DNA of 64,000 nucleotides from Blastocystis hominis (taxonomy: Eukaryota; Sar; Bigyra; Opalinata; Blastocystidae): positions 393,066 through 457,065 of the forward strand of contig NW_013171827.1 in NCBI RefSeq assembly GCF_000151665.1, written 5' to 3'. A program made the position numbers and the translations under genes. Each line of letters begins with the position of its first letter. Positions within the stretch are counted from its first letter, which is position 1. Shown one piece after another: positions 39,798 to 51,223 of this stretch. The notes beneath the pieces were generated by a model. It was not told the origin of the DNA, searched no databases, and was given only the letters and a program-made list of their open reading frames with translations.

Positions 39798-41501
39798 TCA
39801 CTTCAAATACTCCTCCTTGAAGAACTCCACCACGCGATCGCAGTCCTCGTACGTCGTCAGATACCCCAGCGAGATCCTCACTCCGCCCGCCATCACTCCG
39901 TTCACCACCGTCAGCGCCGACTGATGCACGCACTCGTTCGAGAAGCACTGATGCTCCCGAATCTGCTTGATCACCATCTCCTCCGACAGTCCCAGCGACG
40001 CGTACGCCGCTCCGGGGTTGCAGTGCCATCCAGCGCGCAGCTAGCTCGCAGTTTCTGCCCAAACCTACGTGGATTCGGTGCTGCGCGGCCGCTTTTTCCA
40101 CCTCGGCGAACGAAACCAGCGAGCCGCTCGGGTCCACTGCGATGCACCGCGAATCAATCGCCTACGCACGTTCACCGTCACGATGGGGCCCTGCAGTCCC
40201 GCGGGAGTGTCGTGGTTGCCGTAGATGCGAAGGAGAGGCGATCCGTTGGAATGACGCAGTGCGCGCAGTTTGGACGCGCTGTGTGTGATGCGGAATGAGC
40301 ATTGCGTACAGATAGCGTGTCACAATCATTGTGTGCGTGTTCACCGCATTAATTCCTCCGACTTCTTTGATCGCCTCGAACCCGGGAATAATACTCAAAA
40401 TCCCCATGAAATTTGGAGTTCCGTCTTCGAACCGGCGGGAAATCGAGCTTGGCACACTATTATAAAATAGTCCGGATTTGTGGAATTACCGATGATCCCC
40501 CGATTTTGTGACCGTCTGCAACACGCTCCCTCCTCCATAGTACACCTTGTTCAGCACATGAGCGCTCTGTTTTCGAACCAGAAGCGCTCCGAGTCCCGTG
40601 GGGAAGCCAAACATTTTATAGAAGGACATCACGACGAAATCAGCGGGGAATTCTGTCAAGTTGAGATCGTGCGTCGGAACGTATGCAGCGGCATCGAGGA
40701 GGACGTACCAGTTCCCCTGGCAGTGGAATCGGTTCTTTCCTTGGATCTGCGTGATCCAATGCAAAGGGAAAATTTTCCCAGAAAAATTCTCTTCCAGAGG
40801 AAACGCGAAGAGATTGTTCACGGGATCCGAGTCCGTTGGCGAGGACTCGGAGGCTTGACATTCCTGCTCGATGTCAGTGCTGCTCACAACATGAAAAGTG
40901 GCTCCGTTGTGCAGAGCGATCTCGCGAATGCCTAAGACCGAGTTGTGATTCTCGCGCAGATAGTAGAAGTGGGACTTCTTGGACCAGGAGAACGTTTCTC
41001 CGATGAGATGCAGGCCAGCTAGAGGTGATGAACTCATTGCATGCAGACCTGTTGCTCCGGAGGTGAATACTACTTCGTAGTCGTCGCTGGTCGTGTGAAA
41101 CCATTCAAGAATGGCCTGACGAGCTTTCTAGATTCGAGGAGGACAGAAAACCGACATCCACTTCGATTTCAGAGTTCTTACTTGCAGGGCTATTGCTGTG
41201 TGTATTTCCAAACGGAATATTCTTAATAAGGTCAAACGTTTTTTTGATTTGGGAATCTCGGTGTTGGCCAGCACCTTTATAAAATCCGTGTCAGCAACAA
41301 TACCAGTATAGTCCATGTATGTGGAATCCTTAAAGCGCGAAAAGTCTTCTCTTCGAATTTTCTCTAGAAGTCCGTTGTAGCCATATCTAGGTGAGAAAGG
41401 AAGAACAAAAAGAACACATACCCACTCTCATCCACATAAATCTTACGAAAGCTACTTCGCGAGGCGGGACTTACTAGAAAAACATCTTTTTCAGATTTCA
41501 T
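39798..41501 (-). CDS. Molybdenum-cofactor-sulfurase-like PLP enzyme (NifS/class V aminotransferase domain)
   Basis: Reverse strand, ATG 41501, TGA 39798-39800. About 480 residues after splicing eight or so 28-35-nt introns. Family marks in order: STYMDYTGAGQH (MOCOS: YLDHAGA), FGNTHSNSPAS, VVFTSGATGLHA, the PLP-binding region LLDAAAYVPT and the Schiff-base Lys in VVMSFYKMFGFPTGLGALLVR, YYGGGSV, RFEDGTPNF, RHSNGSPLLRIYG, GPIVTVNV, and the sulfur-carrying Cys in LRAGWHCNPGA, then GGVRISLGYLTTYED. MOCOS donates sulfur from cysteine to molybdenum cofactor. This protein ends right after the NifS-like domain: no MOSC domain follows, so it may be a stand-alone desulfurase of this clade. Several exon joins (for example RYL-ASKLRAL via a 31-nt intron at about 40280-40310) support the model. 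Confidence 0.85.
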
Positions 41502-41669
41502 TCCACCCCACTGTCGAAGCGACTACAAAAATAGCGATTATGGAGCACGTACTGCAATTTCGCAAGCTCCCATAACCATCAAGAGTACAGAACAAACAGC
41601 AAGCAGCGCAAATTCCATTATTCCAGAAATCATAAAATTCTTTGAAAAAATTCTGTAAATCTGTTTTCT

Positions 41670-41677
41670 AACAAACA
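41670..41677 (-). terminator. TGTTTGTT 3'-end motif (coiled-coil gene, reverse)
   Basis: AACAAACA on the forward strand, 32 nt past the reverse-strand stop TAG at 41710-41712. Confidence 0.7.
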
Positions 41678-41709
41678 ATCTGTCATACCACAAACAACAC
41701 ACACTACAA

Positions 41710-44700
41710 CTAGGCAAAACGGCTCGCATTCAGCTTCTTATACCACTCCTGCATCTGTCCGATCTGTTCCTTGACCACCTTTCCCATCTCCTCCGAATGC
41801 ACCTCCAGCTTCTTCATACTCACCGAATGATCGCTCTTCATCTCATCGAGCAGCAGCTTGAACGTCTCTATCTGCTGCGTCAGTCGCACATAGCGGTCCG
41901 AGCAGGTCCCTGCGTCGGCCAGCACGCGTTCCTTCAGTCGCTTTTCGTCTTCGCGCAGCACTTCCAGCTCCAGCATCATGCTTCCGTCGTCCGTCTGCTT
42001 CGTCCGGAAGAACCCGCGCGACTTCCCCGCGTTGCCTCGCGCCGCTCCGTCCTCTTCGGGCGTCGTCACCGCGCTGAGCTGCGTCTTGACGAGCGACAAC
42101 TCCGCGAGGAAGGCCTGCTGGCGACCGTCCCAGTCCTCCTGCAGCACGGCGATCTGCGAGCTCACCATGCGCTGGGAGCTCTTGACCTCGCGGAGGGAGG
42201 TGGCGAGGACCTCGACGTTGGTTTGGAGCGCCGAGACGTCGGAGACGAGCTTGGGCTGCGTGATGGAGGAGGAGGAGAGGAGATCGATGCGCGTTTCGAG
42301 GGAGGAAAGCTGGGATTGGAGCTGGGAAAGCGAGGAAGAGGACGAAGAGGAAGATGAAGAAGAAGAAGAAGAAGAGGATGAAGATTGCTGCTGAGCGGTG
42401 GAGACTAGATGCTGAGCGGCGTCCAGATTGGATTTCATTGTCTCCATCGATTCATTCAGCTCGTCGTGCAGCGCACACACTTTCTTCACCTCGTCTTTCA
42501 TCGATTCCACTTCGCGATTCATTGCAGACAGACAATTCGACGCTGAGTCCGAAGTCGATTTCAAAAGATCCATCGATTCTTTCTTCATTCGCTCCATTTC
42601 ATTCAGCATTTCGCTCGACGACGTCGTCGAATTTTTCATTTCGTTGTTCATCGACTCCACTTCGCCGCGGATTTCGTCCACATCCGATCGCAGCGAGTCC
42701 AAATCCTTCCAATTCGCCATCGCCGATTCCACGTCGCTGCGCAGTCCGTTCAATTCGTCGATGTTTTGTCGCATCGATTCGATGATTTCTTTCGTTTCGT
42801 CCACTCCGTTCATGGTTTGCTGCATGGTGGAAATCTGCAGATTGGTTTGTTTGGCGTTGTCCAAATCGATCTGTAGATTGGAAAGGTCCTGTCGAATGGC
42901 CTCGAGATCGTTCTGCACGTCGTTCCGCAATTCATCGATCTGAGTGATGGTTTGTTTCATTGAATTCAATTCGTTTTTCACATCATCAATGGTTTCAATT
43001 TTCTGCTTCAATTCATTCACTTCCGTTTTGGTTTGACCCAATTCGCTGATTTCTCGATTCATTTCCTCCACGCTGCTCTTCAGTTCCTCCACTTCCTTCG
43101 CGTTCTCCTTCGCGCTCTCCAGACTTTCCTTCGCCTCGCTTCCCTGCCGCTCCAATTCGCCCACCTTTTCGTTCATTTCCTGCACTTCGCTCTTCACTCC
43201 ATCCACCGCCTCAAACAGATTATTCACTCCACTATTCACATCCTCCATTCCGCTCTTCAAGATCTCGATCTCGTCCTTCACCGCCGCCATCTCGCACGTC
43301 GCTTCGCTCTTTCCGCTCTCCACGCTCGCCGCCACTTCCTGCGTTTCTTTCTTCACGCTCTCCACTTCGCTCTGCAGCTCGTCCACGCGCTTCGACGTCG
43401 CTTCTGCACGCTTCGCCGTGTCTTCGATCAGCGTCCGCAGCGGGTCCAACGCGGACATCGCGATCGTGTCCGACTGCGCCGAGCTCATCATCGACTTCAC
43501 CGCCGAATCGGCGATCGACTTCGCCGAGCTCGCGAGCGATTCAGCCGAGCTCGCTCTGCGATTTGCTTCGGCCGCTTCTTCCTTCCATTCCGCGGCTTCG
43601 GCTCGGCTCTTTTCGAGCTGGCTTTCCAGCGCCGCGATGCTCTCCAGCGCGGAGGCAGCGCTCGACGCAGCGTTCTGCGCCTGCTGGCTCAGATTCTGCA
43701 CGGCGACGCTCTGCTCTTCGGCCAGTCCGTTCGCAGCCATCGCGGTCTGCTCGACCTGCGTGAGCTGGTTGTCCATATCGTTCACAGCGTCGGTGATCGA
43801 CGTGATCTGCTTGATGATGTCGTCCACCGTGGGCAGGACCGAATCCAAGTTCGACTGCAGCGTCTCGATCGCCGCTTGGGCGTCCGCTTCGCTCGCTTGC
43901 TGCGCCGAAGACACCGCCTGCAGCTGGTTTTGAAGCGTCTCGACGGCTTCCTGCGCGATTTGGAGTTCGCTCGCCGTGCCGTTGAACGCGTCGCGGAGCT
44001 GCGATGCGTCATTCCGGACCTCTTCGAGCTGGCTCACCGCGTTCTCCGCCGTCTGCTTGGCCTCCTCAGCCGCCGCGTTGAGTCCATTCAGCTGGCTCTC
44101 CAACGCATCGGACCGTTGCTCCTCGGCCAAGACGCGCTTCTGCAGCTCCTCCATCTGTCCATACGCCGATTCTGCGATCTGCTTTGCGTCCGACACGCCG
44201 CTCTGCAGCTCCTCCACTGCGCTCGACACGCCGCTAACGGACTGTTTCGTCGCCGAGACGTCCTCCTCCACGCCTTCCAACGCCTTCGAGAGCGACTCCG
44301 TCTTCTGCTTCGCCTCGTCCGCCTGACTCATCGCCTGCGAGACGCCTTCGGTAGCGGCGGAGCACTGCGATTTGACCTGGTTCAGCTGCGTGCTGAGCAG
44401 ACGGAGCTCGGCGGCGAGCTGCTCGTTCGAAGCGGAGGCGGATTGGGAGCCCTCAGCGGTGATGCGAGAGACTTCATCGAGCATCGCCGTGACGGACTCG
44501 GATGTCTTCAGCACCTCGTCGGCGTTGCGATTGCATTCCGCCGTGCTGCGAGCACACTCCTCGGCGTATTGTTGAGCGGCGTCCAGATTGGATTTCATTG
44601 TCTCCATCGATTCATTCAGCTCGTCGTGCAGCGCGCACACTTTCTTCACCTCGTCTTTCATCGATTCCACTTCGCGATTCATTGCAGACAGACAATTCGA

Positions 44701-47135
44701 CGCCGAGTCCGACGTCGATTTCAAAAGATCCATCGATTCTTTCTTCATTCGCTCCATTTCATTCAGCATTTCGCTCGACGACGTCGTCGAATTTTTCATT
44801 TCGTTGTTCATCGATTCCACTTCGCCGCGGATTTCGTCCACATCCGATCGCAGCGAGTCCAAATCCTTCCAATTCGCCATCGCCGATTCCACGTCGCTGC
44901 GCAGTCCGTTCAATTCGTCGATGTTTTGTCGCATCGATTCGATGATTTCTTTCGTTTCGTCCACTCCGTTCATGGTTTGCTGCATGGTGGAAATCTGCAG
45001 ATTGGTTTGTTTGGCGTTGTCCAAATCGATCTGTAGATTGGAAAGGTCCTGTCGAATGGCCTCGAGATCGTTCTGCACGTCGTTCCGCAATTCATCGATC
45101 TGAGTAATGGACTGCTGAGCGATCTGCACGTCGTTCCGCAGCTCATCGATCTCCGCCAGATCGTTCTTCAGCGCCGCGATGTCTTTTCGCATCGCCTCCA
45201 TCGTCTGCGCGGTGCCTTCCATTCCGCCCAGCGTCAGCTGCAGCGTCTGCACGTCTCTCTTCACGTCGTCGATCGAGTCCACCGCTCTCTGTATGCTCCG
45301 CATGTCTCTCTTCACGTCGTCCACCGCACCCACCGTCTGCTGCAGACTCTCCACGTCTCTCTTCACGTCCTCGATCGCATCCGCCGCCCCCTGCACCGCC
45401 TGCAGATCGTTCCGCACCTGCTCGATCTCGCTCCAGTCCTCCCTCAGCGCCGCCACCTCGCCCTGCAGCGCCTGCACGTCCAGCTTCACCAGCTCCATCT
45501 CGCCTTCCTCGTTTCTTCCTCCTTGCTCTCGACTCGCTTCTTCCTCCTGACTCTGCTTCACTTCCTCCACCGTCTGCTTCACTCCCTCCACGCACGACTC
45601 CAGCCGCTCCGCCCTCTCCTTCACGTCCTCCAGCTCGCTCAATCTGCTCTGCACCGACTGCTCCAACGCTCCCAAGCGACTCTCCACATCGTTCGCCATC
45701 GCTGTCTCCATCTCCAAGCTCTTCAGTCGCGTGTCCAGCTCCGCCAGCCGCTCTTCGCTCGCCGACTCGCTTCCCAACCCGCTCGGTTTCTGCGCAGCGA
45801 CATGCATTTCCACCGCACTCAGCTTCTGCGTAAGTCGCTTCTCGCAGTCGTTGATCATTCCGGTGGCGAGCGTTTTGTTCTCCGCGACCTCCTCTTTGAG
45901 ATACATCAGCGACGTCATGAGCGACGCGGTGTCTTCGTCCGGCAATTGGTCGACTGGCTGATTCGGTAAGGAGTCCAAGCGATCATAAATATCCTCCGTG
46001 TCCGTCTTCAGATTGCCGATATCGCGCTGGATCGTCTGCATCCGCGCCGACATGACGGCGATCTGCTTCGTGACCGAAATATCCTGATTCGAAGTCGGCG
46101 TTCCCAGCAATTGCTGCATCGAGTTCACCTGCTTCTCCAAATCATTCAGCTGCAACGACGAAAACGACTGCCCCGCAGAGCCTCCGCTCGCTCCGCCGCC
46201 CGTCAGCGAGGCCTGCGAGAGGTTGTCCACCTTGCGACGCAGCTGGACGAACGAGGCCTGCAACTCAGCGATGCGATCGTTCCACTTCGACATGCTCTCG
46301 TGAGCAGATCGCTCATACGCCTCGATTTTCTTGCGCAAGAGCGCGATGTCGGACTTCGAGCCACCGCTGACCTCGCCTCCGTCCACGCTGCCGTGCGAGG
46401 TCAAGCTCCGCGAGTCATCGCCACCCCCCGTCTGGACCTCCTTGCGAAGATCTTCCAGCTCCTGCCGCAGATCTTCGATCTCTTGCAGGCAGGACTGGTT
46501 CACCATGGCGGAGTACACCGAGTCTTCGGAGGTGATGGAATCGCGGAAGCTCCTTCGGAACTCGACCGACTGCGAGTGAAGATGGTCAAACGTCGGATCG
46601 CGCGGATGGATGAGATGCAAACCAGAGATCATCACGAGTTCATCTCGAAGGGATACACCTGCCTTCTTGATCGTGTAATTTCCGGGGAGGATACGTCCGT
46701 TCAGAGCTAAAACGTAGTGTGAAGGAGTCATGTCTGTGATCGAACTGTCTCCATTCTAGTGTTAATCGACGAAGATTCCTCTACAATCACTTCCTCGATC
46801 AGTTCCGCCATCGTAGAATGGTCGGAAGCAACGAACTCGTACACTTTTCCTTGAAACTTGATTTTTACAAGCGTTTCTTTCAGTTTCCGGTAAATCTCCA
46901 CGACCGAACTGGGTGTGACCTTAGCTTCCCAAAAGGTCTTGTTCTCATTGGCAAGAACTCCATTAATAACAATACAGATTTCGTTTGCAGGTATTTTCAC
47001 TTGATTCTACATATCAATTTTCGAAAGTGGGACGACCGAAAGGTATTGCCGTAACCAACCAATCTTATTGGATTCGTTATAGTTCGCGACAAATTCCTTT
47101 TTGTCAAAACGAATTGTCAATCGACCCTCCACCAT
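41710..47135 (-). CDS. Giant protein with two N-terminal ubiquitin-like domains and a ~1,500-residue coiled coil
   Basis: Reverse strand; ATG 47135 (MVEGRLTIRF), TAG 41710-41712; about 1,770 residues. Exons: 47135 to about 47024; a 30-nt intron; about 46994 to 46794; a 35-nt intron (about 46759-46793, restores EE-NGDSSITD); then one long exon. The first two exons encode UBL-like folds (LTIRF...WLRQYLS NQ, IPANEICIVINGVLA; then TLVKIKFQGKVYEF, completed by YVLALNGRILPGNYTIKKAG). From about 46600 to the end the sequence is heptad-rich (LRQELEDLRKEV, VESVKKE, SVQSRLSEL), with a poly-Ser tract at about 42330-42395 and an internal ~530-bp duplication. The N-terminal UBL and long rod suggest a scaffold or tether, perhaps linked to ubiquitin-proteasome or centrosomal assemblies; not recognised as any named family. 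Confidence 0.8.
42413..42945 (-). repeat. ~530-bp internal direct repeat of coiled-coil gene, copy 2
   Basis: Identical to 44573-45105 except for about five substitutions. The offset is exactly 2,160 bp (720 codons), so the protein repeats the block from QIDELRNDV to SNLDAAQ. Confidence 0.95.
44573..45105 (-). repeat. ~530-bp internal direct repeat of coiled-coil gene, copy 1
   Basis: Partner of 42413-42945. Sharp ends (divergence at GCGGCGTCCAG on one side and CTGAGT on the other) and near identity indicate a recent in-frame duplication or gene conversion. Confidence 0.95.
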
Positions 47136-47218
47136 TTTTTTTGAAAACGGTCCAGAAAAAACTGGACTATTTTTACCTTTTTGTGTTTTGTTGATTTTTG
47201 CTGTTTGGTTGCAGCACA

Positions 47219-47485
47219 ATGCATGTGGTGAATAGCGAAACGGTTGCCAGCACTTTCGACCGAAATCGAAACTCGTGCACTGTACATGGAGGGAGTTGAC
47301 ATGGTTCTAAAGGAGCGGACCGAGTTTCTGAAGCTGGAGTGCTTCTGTGTGCGATGGTTCGTTGGACCATCATTAGAACCGCGGTTATTTGGACATCAAT
47401 CGATTAAACGGTTCCTCAAACTCCGTGTCCATAAAAAAGGTGTACTCGCATCTTTCTTTTGCGTGCTTGATAGTCTTTGACTTGA
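47219..47485 (+). CDS. Small unknown protein (~67 aa), three exons
   Basis: ATG 47219 (MHVVNSETVASTFDR), a 31-nt intron (GTACAT...TCTAAAG, about 47283-47313), an exon rich in Phe/Arg/Lys (FLKLECFCVRW, IKRFLKLRVHKK), a 32-nt intron (GTACTC...TGATAG, about 47442-47473) and TGA 47483-47485. TGCTTGTT, one mismatch from the 3' motif, follows about 15 nt later. It lies divergently 84 nt from the UBL/coiled-coil gene start, and its stop is 74 nt before the cyclin start. No family recognised. The model rests on intron size and frame only. Confidence 0.35.
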
Positions 47486-47558
47486 TAAACGTAATTGAAG
47501 CTGCTTGTTGTCTTTCTCTTTTCATTTTGCCTTTGCTGATAAGTTCATTCATTTCGAT

Positions 47559-49111
47559 ATGGAATCTCCAAATACGATGTCCCCGTCTTATTCTACTACT
47601 CTGGGCGCCTCAAACGACTCGAACCTTGAGTTACTTTTGTATGTGAAGTGTTGTGTCCGTTGAGGATCTAGGTTCTTGTTTAATGGGAGTGCGTTCGTTG
47701 ACAAAGCAATTAGTAAGGTCGAGGAATCCTTCGGGAGGGAAAATAGAAATTTTGTATATCCAAAAGATTGCGTTCCATAGGCCCCTTAACTTGCACTTGC
47801 CTGAAGGCGAGGCATTATGCCCGACTATTCTTTCAAAAATTTTATTCAAAGATGGATTGGCATACGTTTAACTATGTTGTAAATCCTCTCTGAGGATTGT
47901 AAAGCATAGGACACTGCGTTAGCATGCTGCTATCTTGCCCTAAAGGTCCAAGATTCGAAAGAGTGGCGAGCACTGTCGGTCAAAGAATTCCTAAGGATCA
48001 CTTATCCGTCGTGGAGGGATAAATGTGATCGAGTCGATATGCATTCGACTCATTATCTCTAGAGTACAGAGACTATGGAGTACATCTTGCCTCGAATGGA
48101 GTGCATCGTACTCAGTGGGATCAACTTTGACCTGACTCTCAACATTCCGCATAAGTATGTGCAGAAGTGCTGTCACGCGGCATATGGTAGTGGTTCGTAG
48201 CCTCCACCATCTTTAGGAGTGTGTTGTGAGGAGGTGAACAAGCGTCTGCCGAGCTTGCCCTCGAAGGACGTCGACTTTGTCCACCTCATTCGCTTTTTTC
48301 TTGACATTGTGTACGTCTCTCTCTTTCCCTCTTCCCAAGACTCTCTTCCTGGCTCTGTATTGTCTACGAGCCCAAAGTCCTGGCCGCTGCTGCCGTGCAA
48401 TACGCCTCGGAGAAGCACATCGCCCACTTGAAGGCGTTCTACCGTCCGTCCTGGCTGGCCTCGCTGGGCCTTTCCGACTCCGAGGTGCAAAGTCGTTCCC
48501 TGCATTCCGCCTCATGCGCAGACATTCTCCGGCAGCGCCACGAGCTTTCCTACCGCCTCAAAGCCCAGCAATCGAAGGAATCGGGCGCCGAGCAGCGCGC
48601 TGCGAGTCGGCGGCCGCGCACGCCGCTCTCCGACTCCAGTCCCGACCTCGGCGATCTGGCCAAGCGCGCCCGCCTGCAGCCGCCCGCCTCCAAGTCCCCC
48701 CGAGACTCCAGGGACTCCAGGGACTCCAGAGATTCCAGAGACTCCCGAGATTCCCGGTCTCCTCGCGACTCTCGCGACTCTCAAGACCCCTCGGTTCCCT
48801 TGGTTCCCTTGGTTCCCTTGGTTCCTCTGGTTCCTCTGGTTCCCTCGGTGTCCGGGGCCTCGTCCCCCTCGCAGAGCGCGCCCGCGCCCATCGCGCCCAT
48901 CATTCCCAACCTGCGTAGCTCCGCGCAGCCCGCGCCGCTGATCCCCGTCCAGCCCGCGCCCTTGCTCCACTCGGCCCCGCTGGCCCCGCTGATCCAGGCC
49001 GTCCGCGACGACTCCAGCGCGCAGCCCGCGCCGCTGATCCGATCGGCCGCGGGCGCGGCGCAGCCGGCACCCCTGCAGCCCGCGTCGGTGGGCACAGAGG
49101 CTGCCAAGTAG
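47559..49111 (+). CDS. Cyclin (transcriptional cyclin T/K/L-like) with low-complexity C-terminal tail
   Basis: ATG 47559 (MESPNTMSPSYST). Splicing five to seven 29-44-nt introns yields a two-fold cyclin box: fold 1 with LHLPEGEALCPTILSK and DTALACCYLALKVQD, then WRALSVKEFLRITYPSW; the inter-fold segment with YILPRMECIVLSGINFDLTL and IPHKYVQKCC; fold 2 with SWLCIVYEPKVLAAAAVQY and ASEKHIAHLKAFYRPSWL. Introns: about 47639-47671 (33), 47711-47744 (34), 47869-47912 (44), 48031-48060 (30), 48186-48215 (30) and 48309-48337 (29). The tail (about 48500-49111) is disordered: tandem DSR, then VPL, then QPAPLI repeats. Stop TAG 49109-49111. Cyclins activate CDKs; the T/K/L assignment is by the FDL-x-x-x-x-PH spacing and remains tentative. 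The first TGTTTGTT after the stop is distant (49317). Confidence 0.8.
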
Positions 49112-49375
49112 GCGTGGAGAGGAGGAATCATGGCAGAGAGTCGTTCTGGAGGCCGCACGCAGCGCCGTTTCCGGCGTATAAACGGACCGCGGGGACCAAA
49201 CAGGAACTCGTTGTAAACGCTATTTGAGGGAGACGCGCCCTCGTTCCTTTACTGAACCATACAAAATAAAAATAAAAATAAAACCATTATAACTATACTA
49301 TAACTGCCGAACGATGTGTTTGTTGCAGACCGACAGACAGATGGATGCATGGATGCATGGATTTCAATTTTCGCA
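49112..49375. other. Intergenic region between cyclin and CK2 alpha
   Basis: No gene seen. Contains an AAAATA run at 49263-49283 and TGTTTGTT at 49317-49324, which could end an unusually long cyclin 3' UTR or simply lie in the CK2 leader. Confidence 0.5.
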
Positions 49376-50676
49376 ATGCAGGGTGCTGAGTTGAGTGTTT
49401 CGCGTGTGTATGCCGATGTAGTGGCGAACATGCCCCCAGAATACGCCGATTACGACGCGGTGGACATTAAGTGGGAGTATGCCTCCTTGGACCTGTGCGA
49501 TATGCTCTAGTTCTCCGGAACGATACCAAATCATCCGCAAGGTGGGAAGAGGCAAGTACAGTGAAGTGTTTAAGGGAATCGATGTTCAGACAGGAGATGC
49601 TGTTAGTATCAAGTACCTCAAGCCAGTGCGTTTTGCAAAGATCAAGCGGTAAGTTTCGGATCCATAGCGTGACGTTTCAGCGAAATCAAGATCATGCAGC
49701 AGCTTTCCGGCGGTCCGTCGATTCTCCCTGTTTTCCTGTCTAGATTTGTTTATTCCTAGCTACTGGCGACCGTGCGTGAGCCCACAACGAATGCTCCTAG
49801 TTTGATAACTCGCTGGGTGGAATCGAAGGATTTTAAGGTTTTTTTCACTCAATGGGCTGCTGATTCTAGGAGTTCTACTTCGGTCTCACCGACTACGAGC
49901 TTCGCTACTATTTCTACAAAATCCTGATCGTATTTGCTGTGCTGTATGTTCACTGTAGGGGCTGGACTATGCGCACAGCCGAGGAATCATGCATCGCGAC
50001 ATCAAGCCCCAGAATATTCTCATCGATATCAACACGAAGGAAGTGTTCATTATCGACTGGGGCCTCGCCGACTACTACAAGCCTCGTATCAACACTCTTG
50101 CCCTCCGACGCTCTAGACGAGAAATACAACGTGCGTGTGAGTACGCGGAACTACAAGGGACCGGAGCTTCTCACGAACGACAACGTGGGCAGCGTAATGA
50201 AATGCTGATGTCCGTAGTACTACGATTACTCCCTCGATATTTGGTCCCTGTCGTGCATGCTCCTCGGTATCGTGTTCAACAAGACGCCGTTCTTCCGAGG
50301 CAAGGACAATTACGATCAATTGCGGAAGATCTCGGAGGTGCTCGGCAGCGCGGATCTGGACAAGTACATCGAGAAATACAACTTACGGCTGAACCGGGAG
50401 ACCAAAAGCCTGCTGTCGTACTTCCCGCGACGGAATTGGAAGGAGTTCATCAATCCCTCGACAAAGAAATTTATAAATGACGATCTGTTTGACTACCTTG
50501 ATAAAACGCTGGTTTATGACCATAATGTGGGTGATGGAGGGAAATGTTGTTTGTAGGATCGGTTGACCGCCAAGGAGGCGATGGCGCACAAGTGGTTTGA
50601 TCCTGTACGCGAGGATGTGGAGAAGGAGCTGAAGGAACGTCAGCTTGTCGGGATGCGGTTTGGGGATGATGAGTAG
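49376..50676 (+). CDS. CK2A: Casein kinase 2 catalytic subunit alpha
   Basis: Constitutive Ser/Thr kinase acting on acidic sites. ATG 49376 gives [15 protein letters not shown], matching the family N terminus. Kinase marks after splicing: glycine loop [10 protein letters not shown], catalytic Lys in [40 protein letters not shown], catalytic loop HRDIKPQN, the CK2-specific DWG ([10 protein letters not shown]), [31 protein letters not shown] and [11 protein letters not shown]. Ends FGDDE at TAG 50674-50676. Introns: about 49472-49505, 49650-49681, an unresolved one near 49740-49760, about 49837-49870, 49930-49958, 50094-50124, about 50188-50218, and 50527-50556, all GT...AG. About 325 residues, as expected. 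TGTTTGTT lies 55 nt downstream. Confidence 0.96.
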
Positions 50677-50730
50677 ATGCAGCAGAAGGGAGAAGAAGCA
50701 CCGAAAAAGGCACACATTGAGGAATAGTTG

Positions 50731-50738
50731 TGTTTGTT
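50731..50738 (+). terminator. TGTTTGTT 3'-end motif (CK2 alpha)
   Basis: Exact octamer 55 nt after the stop codon, in an otherwise AT-rich spacer. Confidence 0.7.
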
Positions 50739-50939
50739 GGAGAAATAATTATGAATGAATGAAAGTGGAATAATAATAATAATAGGTTATGGAATGGTAA
50801 CAAGAGAGAGAGAGAGGTAGTTTGTGTGGAATTGTATGCTACACAATATAGCGAGTAGGATATACTACAACAGGCTTCAAATAGTAATAACAATAAACAT
50901 GAAATGTTGTGAATAATAAATAATAAAGCAAAAAAGAAC

Positions 50940-51011
50940 TCCGAAGCGGGGAATCGAACCCCGGTCGTCCGCGTGACAGGCGGAAATACTAAACCACTAT
51001 ACTACTTCGGA
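50940..51011 (-). tRNA. tRNA-Asp (GUC)
   Basis: A 72-nt cloverleaf on the reverse strand. The acceptor stem TCCGAAG pairs with CTTCGGA; the anticodon stem TCCGC/GCGGA encloses loop CTGTCAC with anticodon GTC; the T arm carries GGTTCGATTCC (box B) and the D arm TAGTGGTTTAGTA (box A). No intron. A T6 run (AAAAAA on the forward strand at about 50930-50935) just past the 3' end serves as RNA polymerase III terminator. CCA is not encoded. Confidence 0.97.
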
Positions 51012-51223
51012 TCTGTTTTAGAAATTCTACTTGGATATATACATGCCCGATTCACATCGATTCATCTTGGATTTCCTGCAAACATAACAAACTATAATAG
51101 GTACAACTCATACAAACATTTCTAAGGAAAACCTTCACTGTCGGTTGTGTAAAGGATTTTCATACCTATTTTTATTTCCTAAAGTATGAAGTCTCAATAT
51201 CAATTGAATGAAGTAGTTTTTCG

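Noticed and set aside
41538-41729. Reverse 63-codon frame after the coiled-coil gene
   Set aside because: It overlaps the 3' end and TGTTTGTT motif of that gene and the 5' flank of the MOCOS-like gene; most likely untranslated sequence.
43033-45036. 667-codon forward frame opposite the coiled-coil gene
   Set aside because: Arg/His/Leu-rich shadow of the reverse-strand heptad repeats; no domain, no introns, no 3' motif.
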